From NCBI RefSeq assembly GCF_000219625.1, contig NC_018212.1, forward strand, positions 1,754,501 to 1,818,500: 64,000 bases of DNA, given 5' to 3'. This DNA is from Zymoseptoria tritici IPO323. Its lineage: Eukaryota; Ascomycota; Dothideomycetes; Mycosphaerellales; Mycosphaerellaceae. Within the stretch, counting starts at the first letter, position 1; each line of letters begins with the position of its first letter. The notes under the pieces were generated by a model, which was not told the DNA's origin, did not search any database, and saw only the letters and a program-made list of their open reading frames with translations. Shown here piece by piece: positions 56,169-64,000 of the stretch. A program made the translations under genes and the position numbers.

Positions 56169-56725
56169 CGCGGAGGCGTTTGTGATGTAAGCGTTGGCTG
56201 TTGCGAGAGACTGGAGGAGTAAGACAAATCAACAGTCGGCAACCGTCAATGTGGATGTCTGCCAATGGAAACGTCCTCGTCAAGAGCAGTGCTCAGAATC
56301 CGTTGTATCGTTCGCGTGGAGAGAGATATGCCGAAAGCTTGTCGGTAGTTGTGTGATGAGATTAGAGAGTGTAAGGTATGTCGACCGTTGTGATGGTAAT
56401 GAACGTCCAGTGGTATTCTGATGTAGCGAGCGTGCTGTGACTTTCCAAACGAGCGTGCTGATCAGATTGCTTCAAACGAGAGTGATGGAAGCTGTGTTCT
56501 CCTGTCGGTCGTGGTATTACTGTCGATGTGTCGTCTTCATTCTCGAGGTAGATCCAATGAATCTCTCAGTCTAGGTATTGGCGATGTTGACGGCGATCCC
56601 ACAACAGACTCCACACAGCAATTGAGGCAACAAACAATGTCCAACAGTCAAAACAAAAACATCCAGCGGCCGGCGGTTGGCATTCATATGTAAATTCATT
56701 TCCTCTCCATCGTCCCTCATTTGGC
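56169..56725. other. Intergenic; probable upstream exon of the 54408-56168 gene
   Basis: The first 45 bp look coding in frame with the gene downstream on the minus strand. The rest holds no recognisable frame. Confidence 0.4.
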
Positions 56726-57150
56726 TCACCCTTTCCCGGCTCTCCATTTTCTGGTGCGGTATGACAACGCCGTCTTCATCTTCGAACGGTCAATTTCCAG
56801 TGCGAGATCTAACGTCTTACCGCGTTTTTGTGGTGAGTGTAGGCCAAAAGGGGAGGTGGATGAAGGAGTGTGGTCCGGCAACGTTGCTGTACCGAAGGAC
56901 GACAGCCACGGCTTGGCGGAAGGCTCCACGTGTTTGGTGGCGGAAGTCGCAACGCGCTCTTCCGCGTGAGATTTCCCTCCAGGATCGTGTCCTATATGGC
57001 AGTTTAGGTCACTACCTCAATTCTCATTTTCTCAAAACCTCGTTTTATCGATATTGCGCTTAGTAAGCGCTAAACGCTCGCAACGTCTACCTCTCTTGCT
57101 CGTAACATCGTTCTTCTTCTTCTTTTTAACACCCTTACTACCCTCTCGCT

Positions 57151-59038
57151 ATGCTACGCGCTGCCCTTAACATCGACTACCTTCGAACCGAGATCGAGCT
57201 CCTTCTTAGGGTCTCCGAATGGACCTACGACGACGTCGTTTAATAGCTAAGGGAAGAGCAGTAAGTAGCTATTAAGCCTCGAACGTTTAGACGGATACTA
57301 GCTCGGTAGCAGCTGTCTACGCATCCGAGGATCTATTAAGATAAGGACTATTAGGCACTGCTGTATGCAAGGATTAAGGAGCTCTTCTAGCAGTAGGATA
57401 CAACGGACGAGTTACTGTTAAGATGCCTAAAGAAGGACGGCTTCGAGATTAGCCTATAGTAATTAGCAGATATCCGGAAGAAGCTAGGCTTGTATCGAAG
57501 GATCCTAAGAGATAACTAGCCTAAACACGATAAGGTTATATAGAGGGTGTTAGAGGGGACGATTGTAGGTGGTGCGTTAGATAACTATAGATACAAACGA
57601 TTAGTAAGGCACCTACGGAAGGAATATAACATTATTAGAAGGTCTGTATACACGCTTGCAAGCACGCTCGTAAGTAGGATGCGTCCGCTCGTAGGCTAGA
57701 TTCGTCCGCTCGTAAACTACAATTTACGCTACTTCCCTTACTCGTAAACTCCTTCGCCTAGCTCGCACGCTAACGCTCGTTTGCTCGTAGGGATCGCATA
57801 GCTAAGATCGCGTATTCCCTTAATCCTATAGGCTATAATGCTCGCCGCCGGAAGGGTAGTCGTAAGGGTGTTAAGCGCGGTTGTCTAAAGGCTAAGGGTC
57901 CTAATTATATATAGTCGGTAGATGCCTACTACAAGTTCGAGATCTTCGGCATCTACTTCTACGCCTATATCGATATATACACACGGAAGATTATATAGAT
58001 TTACGTAGGTACTATAGCTAAGACGGTCTTCTCGGTTTCTAAGTAGTATTTAGATATAGTCCGAGAACTTAGCTTTATGCTAAAGGTAGGCTCGTTACCG
58101 CACGTTCCTATACTCGTAGCTCTACTAACTTCTATAGATCATGCGAGCGGATTACGGCGTAGAGACTCTATTAATAGCTAATATACACCTCTTCTGCCGT
58201 GAACTTTAGGAGGGTAAGAACATTAAGTTCCGCGATAGCTTCTAGTATACAACGAGTAAGGGCAATTAAACGATAGAGCGCTTCTAGGGTCTTAGTGCAG
58301 CTATAGGATAGAATCGATGGCGTGATTTCTTCTACCGGCTTCGCGATAAAGGCCTCTATAGCGAGGATAGTAGGGCTAACCGTATAGCGTTCCTTACTGT
58401 CTTCGTTCTAATCCTCCGGTTTACGGTCGAGCTATTTATTAACAGCTACAACAACTACGGCATTCGAAAGCAGCCTAAAGTCGACGGGCACTTGCCTAGT
58501 ATTCCTGCTTACAACTACGACTATCCTCCTAATAGCGTAGAGGATCGCGGAATCTACCTTAATATAGAGCATCCGCGTATCTAGCGGATAGCGGATTAGC
58601 ATACTTAATTCGGTTAGTATCCCCTACGTACGAGCGGCTACGAGCGGCTACGAGCGGTTGCGAGACGACTAGGGTTAAGGAGCGGTGTAGGGATCGAGAG
58701 CTTGCTGCTAGCCTACTAGCGTTGCGAGCGTTTTACGTGCCGTAACGAGCTAACTATTTATAGATCTTCTTATATACCTTCCTCCACCGACTCTACTATA
58801 GGCTACCGAGATACTAGTAGCTAGTAGCTTTCCGGCGACGCTCGATAGTCGCGAGCTAGACGCTAATAAGGATAAGATCTATATAGATGTATATCTCTAC
58901 CTCCGCGATGCTGCCGCTCGTTACCTTACGGCCGGCAACGAGCTCGCGGAGTTTTAGACCCCTCCGAAGGGCGCTAAGTTATAGCCGCGTAACCGTATAA
59001 GGGACTTCTTCCGCGCTAATAGCTTTGCATTCGATTAA
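57151..59038 (+). pseudogene. Integrase-core (rve/DDE) transposase, degenerate
   Basis: From ATG 57151 (MLRAALNIDYLRTEIELLLR) an N-terminal helix-turn-helix-like part includes LADIRKKLGLYRRILRDN. The integrase core reads DAYYKFEIFGIYFYAYIDIY then TRKIIWIYVGTIAKTVFSVS (Trp restored from TAG), with the first Asp in the DAYY motif. It continues IDHASGLRRRDSINS and an ERF motif (catalytic Glu), then FLAVFVPILRFTVEL-like and NYGIRKQPKVDGHLP blocks. The ending EILVASSFPATLDSREL and DIYLYLRDAAARY-type sequence closes near 59038. At least one frame change is needed. Family: integrase core as in Ginger/gypsy-type enzymes. Confidence 0.65.
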
Positions 59039-60381
59039 CGATATACTAGGCTATGCCCTCCTGCCCTCCTAGCCTTCCTCTTCCTTCTACTTACCTCCGT
59101 TCCTTATATATAGCCGTCTTATAGCTACCTCTTAGTTCTGCCGCAACCCTACGGCACTACCCTATACCTCTTATGCTAATCTCGGCGATAAAAACTGTAG
59201 CTTCTACGGCTGCCCTCTACCCTCGCGAGCAGCTCCGGCGAGCAACGACGGCGACCCTACGAGCGACTACGAGCGCTAGCCTACCCCTCCTAGCTCCGGT
59301 GCTCGCGAAGGCATATATATTCCGTAGAGCCGTACGAACACTAAGATAAAGAAGGCGGCTAAGACGAAGGCCCGTAAGTTACCTAACGCTGCCGCTAACT
59401 TATTAAAGGAGGCTAAGAAGGCTAAGCGTTTAAGGGAGCTATTAGCTAACAATAAGAGTACGAGGGGCGGTGCCTAGGACAATAAGGACAAGCTACTACT
59501 ACTGTTTACTACTAAGTGCTTCCTTTACACCGTTACCCTTATAGATCCGGAGCCTATAGATAGTAAGGACGCCGACGACGATACGATGCCGGTATACTCC
59601 GACAAACGTAATAAGATCTTATAGTAAGCTTAGGGCGTTGTTGCCGAGATAGATACTATGCTTAAGGCCGCTAAGAAACATAACCGTAGAAGGCTCTTCT
59701 TAGAATATCTACTAAACGAGAGCGTAGCTACGAAGCAGCGGCGAGACAAGAAGCTATACTACGACATCTATTTAACGAGGGAGTATAGTAGGAATTAGCC
59801 TATTAAGCTCGGCGCTAACAACGTAGCTGCTACGAATACTACGATTAGGATAATACAGCTATTTAATCTATCGACAACCGGCAAGGCTCTATAAGCGACC
59901 GTTCGGATTACTTACGTTATCTACTCTAGCGGCTAGAAGAATTACGACGATAGCTAGGTGTATATAGACCTAAAACGCTCCGTAAAGAAGAACAGCGAGC
60001 CTACATTCTAGTATGTAATTAGCTACGACGTATAGACCGATAGCACTGTCCTGTACCCTAACGGGCGTATATTTAAGGACAAGGACGGCGTTATTTACTA
60101 TCCGTTTATATAGACTAACAGCTATACTAGCATCGACGGCAAGAAAGTCCTCGTAGGCTAGAGTTACCTACTCGTAAGCTAGCTCGCACCGGAAGCACGC
60201 TACCTTACAATAGACGTAGGCCCGTCCGGTAGTAATAGTAAGGCGCTCGTAGATTAGTCTATAGGGCTCGCGAGCCGTTCTCGTATAGCTCGCGCTGCCC
60301 TTAGCTCCTCGTAGGACGAGCGCTCTAGCCCTCTGCCTTAGCAACGCTCTAGCTCTAAACGCCCTACTAGCCGCGACCTCT

Positions 60382-61158
60382 GTTTGTTTGTTTGTTTGTT
60401 TGTTTGTTCCATTTACGTCCTTTCGGAGTCCAAGACTATGTAGGACGGCTTTGCCATAGAGGCAAAGCAGTAGATCTAGTTACAATTAGATTTTTCGGTA
60501 TTCTTTGACCTTAGGGGAGACCCCGTGCCTAAGGCAATGCTAAAGGACTTTAAACAAATGCGAGACAAAGGAAATCAAACGAGTGTTGCAGCCCAAGGCT
60601 GCAGAATTTTCGCGCCAAGCTTTTGCAGAATTTTCAGCGGATCCTTCCGCTTCGCACACACGCTGCAAATTCGAAACGCAGTGCAAATGCCGTACAAAAT
60701 GCCGTGCAAAAGCAGTGCAAAAGTAGCTGTCCAACTCGCTGCCTCCTCTTATCCTTAATACGCCTTTGTGGAACTGCATGCCGCTTCCAAACGCATACAG
60801 CTACGCAGGTTAATCGTAGAGTTGTAGATTCCACCGAGTTCTAGCTCTTTAAAGTACATGTATGCTTCCTTCGAGGGCGACGAAGTCTCTAGAGAAGGGA
60901 CATGCGATTTCGATTCGGATTTCGAGGAGGTGCGCGTATAGGATAGAGTGGACTGCTTCTTCTCGTTCGTAACGTAGAGGGCTGTTCGTTCGAATCGTGC
61001 CGTTGTTCTGTAGCTTGTATTTCGAGGCGGATTTCGAGAAGGATTTCGGGCGGATTTCGAGAGGTTTTCGAGGAGGTTTCTTCCAGACTGTCTTGGTTTC
61101 CCTTCCGAGGAAGGTACTTACGACGGCCACCGCGTGAAGGTGCAGTCTGTTCGGCCGT
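60382..61158 (-). mobile_element. Non-LTR, SINE-like element with (CAAA)n tail, copy 2 (777 bp)
   Basis: Same family as 50687-51572: (CAAA)n at the minus-strand 3' end and the same gacggcc head, flanked by the 15-bp duplication ctagccgcgacctct (60367-60381 and 61159-61173). It has a single copy of the 75-bp unit that is doubled in copy 1. It sits in frame 2 of the Ginger-like element. Confidence 0.82.
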
Positions 61159-61426
61159 CTAGCCGCGACCTCTAATTATCGCCGGTAAGCTAGCTTAACG
61201 ACTACATTCTGCTCGACCCTAACACGGACAGCTTAGGCGATATAGTAAGGGCTAAGGAAGCTACCGCGAACCGAGCTAAGGAGAATAGTGCATCTTCGAC
61301 GATTACCTCCGTAGTAGCTAGTACGCTAGCGCTAGCGATCCCTTCGGACTCGACGATGCCCTCTTCGTTAGCGACAACGACAATAACAACGCCTTAGTTA
61401 AAGTCGAAGGCGAAGGAGCCTAGTAG

Positions 61427-61498
61427 TGCTACTACTACTACTGCTACTACTACTACTACTACTGCTACTACTACTGCCGCTACTACTGCCGCTAGTTA
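61427..61498 (+). repeat. Trinucleotide (ctg/cta) microsatellite, coding Thr/Ala runs
   Basis: An uninterrupted series of tac/tgc/cta units about 72 bp long, read as Thr-Thr-Ala tracts in frame 2 of the transposon. Confidence 0.7.
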
Positions 61499-61989
61499 AG
61501 GGGGTTTAGAGATGCTAGAGGAGGTCGCCGAGCCGGTCGTTTAGCAGTAGAAGATAAAGAAGAAGAAGAAGAAGGTTAACGAGCCGGTAGCTGTTAGCAC
61601 CAGACGGAGCGAGCGGACTATTAAGCTTACCGAGAAGGGTAGGGCTAACTAGAAGGACTAATATATACGAATCTAATAAATATACGCTACCGACGACTCG
61701 CTCGTTACGTGCTCGCGGACTAAATAGACTAGCTCGTAGCTAGAAGGAACGATAAACGTATATCTTAATATCTTAATATCTTAATCTCTTAACACCTTAA
61801 TTCTCTTCCTTAAAAACGGCTCGCGGCGTATACGTAGGCTAAAACGGCTGGCTCGTAAGCGTAAAAACGAGGGATTTAAGGAGATATATAGCAACTAACG
61901 CATTTATTTAGGTATTAACGAGCAGGCTCGTAGCGCTCGTATAGGGCACGCAGGCCAAATCGATCTATCTATTAATCTATTACGCCTAG

Positions 61990-62857
61990 TCTACCGAACT
62001 TCTCGTTAACAGCACGCTAATACTGCAACACCGACTGCTTAATCTTAGCAATAGTAGCCTTCGACTTGCTACGCACATTATTAACCTTATCTATAATCTC
62101 CTTAATTAGCTTAGCCTTAATCTTAGCCTTTAGCTAACCTCTTATGCCCTTTAAAACTCCGTTCTTACGCTTTAATTCCGACACCTCCGACTCTAGCGTA
62201 GCGATCTTATCCTGCGCCTTATTTATCTTACTACGCATGCTGCTAACAGCCTCCTTTAATACACTCTTCTTTTCTACCGGCTCCTCCTTAATCTTTACCT
62301 CCTCTCTAGCAAAACACGGAGGCTTGCCCTTATAGTAGTAGTAAGCGCAGGTAACCGTAGTCTTAGAAGTCTTATAGTCGAGTCCGCGATCCTCGTACTA
62401 GCCGTACTTAGTAACTGCCGGAATGCCTATTTTTTAATATTAGCCTACGAGCCTTACTACGTACCTTACGAGCTACATTACCTTCGTCCGTTTCTATAAC
62501 TCTACGTGCATAATTATATCTCCTAAGTATCTAACGTCCGCTCTTCTTCGTATTCTTGTCTGCGCTCTGTACCTTAGTAAGGGAGTCGTTCTATAGAATG
62601 TCGGAGATGTACTAGAAGTCGTTAGAGGTAGCCGTAGTAGACTTAGTAAAGGCGAGGAGGTCGGCAGGCAGCTAAGATGTAGGAGCGATAGCTAGAAGGG
62701 ATGTAGTCGCTAGCTTAGAGTCGCTGCCGTCGGTAGCGCTGTCGTCGTCGGAGAGAGAGGAGAGTAAGGAGTCGTCTTCGGACATAGAGAGACCTTATAG
62801 GCGCTTAGGGTCGCGAGCCTTACTAAGTTCCGTATTAAGTGCCGTAAAACCAGCCAT
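61990..62857 (-). pseudogene. Third frame of the Ginger-like element, coiled-coil protein
   Basis: ATG 62857 gives MAGFTALNTELSKARDPKRL followed by an acidic Ser-rich stretch (LSMSEDDSLLSSLSDDDSAT). Later come a Cys/aromatic part (TVTCAYYYYKGKPPCFAREE), a Lys-rich linker and a coiled coil (IATLESEVSELKRKNGVLKG). It is convergent with frames 1 and 2. Broken by TAG. Possibly a DNA- or transposase-binding accessory factor. Confidence 0.5.
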
Positions 62858-63512
62858 TTTCACGTGCGAGCGGTGTGTATTGTGTGACGAGCGAGCTGCG
62901 AGCGCGCGCGGTGGAGTAGTGGAAGTAGTAGTGTTAATAAGAGGTTTAAGAGTCGAAGAAAATAACACTTATCTAACTAAACGGCGTATTAGCGCGCGCG
63001 CACTTATATGTAATTGTCGATATTGTCGATAGAGTAACTCTGCTGCTGTATAGGTGACAATACAAGCAATTAGCGACAATAGTGGTGGTGGTGTTGTGAT
63101 TGTAAGAAATAAGAATTGAGGTAGTGACCTAAACTGCCATATAGGACACGATCCCAGCCTCATCAGAGACACGACCATCAATCCAGATATTCATCATCTT
63201 GTCCATCAATTCATCCGTATTGCAAGGAATCAGCTCAGAGGCCGAACCTGGAATGGCACTCTGCGTGTATGTCATCAACGCCGCCGCCACTCCACTCCGC
63301 TGGCCGCCGACGCCGACGTCAGCATGTTCATGAGGACCCATCCCATCGCGTTCGCCCTCCAGGATGAGTTCGCGATCCATCGACGGCGACGGTAAGCATT
63401 GCACAGTCCATCCAAAAGAGGACTTGATCTTCAATCTTCGCTTGCAACTTTCGTTTTACTGCAAGCCTGCAATTCCCGCGGCGCTGCTGACTCACCCACT
63501 GCTACATAAACA

Positions 63513-63761
63513 ATGGAAGCCAACGTCCGGAACTCGCGTTCTATGTCTCCGGCCAGCATTCCAGGAACCATTTTCGCATCTTGCCGTGTCTGGCAGAGCT
63601 TCATGTCGGCATCGGAGCTGGCTCGCCGTCTCTACCACAATCTGCCGCGCAGTGATCTGACCTGGTCTGCAGTGCAGGCGGTGCTGGTGCGGCAGCGCAA
63701 CCATCGTCCTCTCACAGTTCCACGCGTTGTTTGGCTTGGAGACGCGATTCTCTCGCACTGA
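63513..63761 (+). CDS. Candidate small protein (82 aa), weak
   Basis: Divergent from the split gene: ATG 63513 follows an A+C-rich context (acaatgg) and the frame is protein-like (ASELARRLYHNLPRSDLTW), but there is no domain, signal peptide or intron. The opposite strand is also open (63899-63492). It could be chance or the 5' exon of a gene running off the window. Confidence 0.25.
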   Translation: MEANVRNSRSMSPASIPGTIFASCRVWQSFMSASELARRLYHNLPRSDLTWSAVQAVLVRQRNHRPLTVPRVVWLGDAILSH

Positions 63762-64000
63762 TGGTTCATCAGAGGGCTCTTTCGCGCTCGGTCTTGTCGT
63801 CAAGTGGTCGAACTCCGATTCCTTGACGGTCTCTGGTTGCCTGACGTAACACGAAAATTGCTGGCTCTTACGTTCTACCTCATCGACCACGCCTGTCACC
63901 GTTCGCTCTCTTCACGCGAAATGCTTCGAGGGACTCGCCACTTGCTTCGATCGAACGAGGATTCTACGCCTCCCTTGAGACCCGCCCTTGCCAGTGGAAT

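Larger units (their letters stand above)
59300..61670 (+). pseudogene. Second frame of the Ginger-like element, interrupted by non-LTR element
   Basis: A plus-strand frame with TAG at Trp sites; the clearest block (about 59940-60380) reads VYIDLKRSVKKNSEPTF, TDSTVLYPNGRIFKDKDGVI and LAPEARYLTIDVGPSGSNSK. It is cut at 60381 by the (CAAA)n element and resumes at 61159, the 15-bp duplication marking the join. The C-terminal part is Ala/Thr-rich from a trinucleotide repeat, then Lys-rich (KIKKKKKKVNEPVAVSTRR). Function unknown. Confidence 0.5.
56983..63153 (+). mobile_element. DNA transposon with integrase-type transposase, Ginger-like (6.2 kb)
   Basis: Terminal inverted repeats start gatcgtgtcctatatggcag and match perfectly for about 40 bp. 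CCAG is duplicated at 56979-56982 and 63154-63157. Three frames are seen: an integrase-core transposase (plus, 57151-59038), a second plus-strand frame (about 59300-61670), and a coiled-coil frame on the minus strand (62857-61990). TAG at Trp sites marks RIP. Frame 2 is interrupted by the (CAAA)n element 60382-61158. Ginger assignment rests on integrase type plus 4-bp duplication and is tentative. Confidence 0.82.
56726..63380 (-). pseudogene. Host hypothetical gene split by transposon insertion (ancestral 159 aa)
   Basis: The 5' part is 63380-63154 (start MDRELILEGERDGMGPHEHA; later TDELMDKMMNIWIDGRV), the 3' part 56978-56726 (ends KTALSYRTRKWRAGKG). The transposon 56983-63153 lies between them with the 4-bp duplication CCAG. 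Counting one duplication copy, the two parts total 480 bases, an exact open frame from ATG to stop, so the insertion is the direct cause of the break. The product was hydrophilic, with an acidic/helical first half and a Ser/Thr-Pro basic second half; no family recognised. Further upstream exons are possible. As it stands the frame reads into the terminal repeat and stops after a few codons. Confidence 0.7.

Noticed and set aside
61427..61498. Possible CRISPR-like or direct-repeat array
   Set aside because: Simple trinucleotide microsatellite without spacers; eukaryotic context.

Overview
The window is nuclear DNA of a filamentous ascomycete, probably a Dothideomycete. Coding genes carry short introns (about 50-75 nt) with CTGAC/CTAAC-type branch points. 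Several genes encode small secreted proteins, including one of the Alt a 1 type. Repeats carry the footprint of repeat-induced point mutation (RIP): paired LTRs differ only by transitions, and transposon reading frames are broken almost only at TAG, as expected when TGG becomes TAG through CpA-to-TpA change on the other strand. The order is inferred from these traits; no species marker was seen.

Layout. 1-26 kb is a gene-bearing stretch. In order it holds: the 3' part of a ferric reductase; a broken S28 serine peptidase with one 632-bp MITE inside it and a sister MITE just beyond its 3' end; a hypothetical protein; a peroxiredoxin-like AhpC/TSA protein; a knottin-like secreted protein; an 8-cysteine secreted protein; a charged hypothetical protein; an Alt a 1-like secreted protein; a four-helix membrane protein; two more secreted proteins; and a 1216-residue surface protein with five cysteine modules. 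27.1-30.7 kb is a PIF/Harbinger DNA transposon. 31.0-32.9 kb is a 616-residue charged nuclear-type protein. 33.2-54.2 kb is one nested transposon block: a Ty1/copia element (171-bp LTRs, 5-bp target duplication) holding a 13.7-kb Ty3/gypsy element (274-bp LTRs) and a non-LTR insertion with a (CAAA)n tail. 54.4-56.2 kb is a single-pass wall-sensor-like protein. 57.0-63.2 kb is a DNA transposon with integrase-type transposase, perfect terminal repeats and a 4-bp duplication. It splits a host reading frame and itself carries a second copy of the (CAAA)n element.

How it fits together. The gene part is enriched in secreted or surface proteins, as expected of a plant- or surface-associated fungus, and is broken up by RIP-inactivated mobile DNA. 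Two host genes have been interrupted by insertions whose junctions can be read directly. The most unusual object is the gypsy element: between integrase and 3' LTR it has a long accessory frame with the HxD...H-x9-R pattern of Fe(II)/2-oxoglutarate dioxygenases, and its body contains seven copies of one small hairpin.
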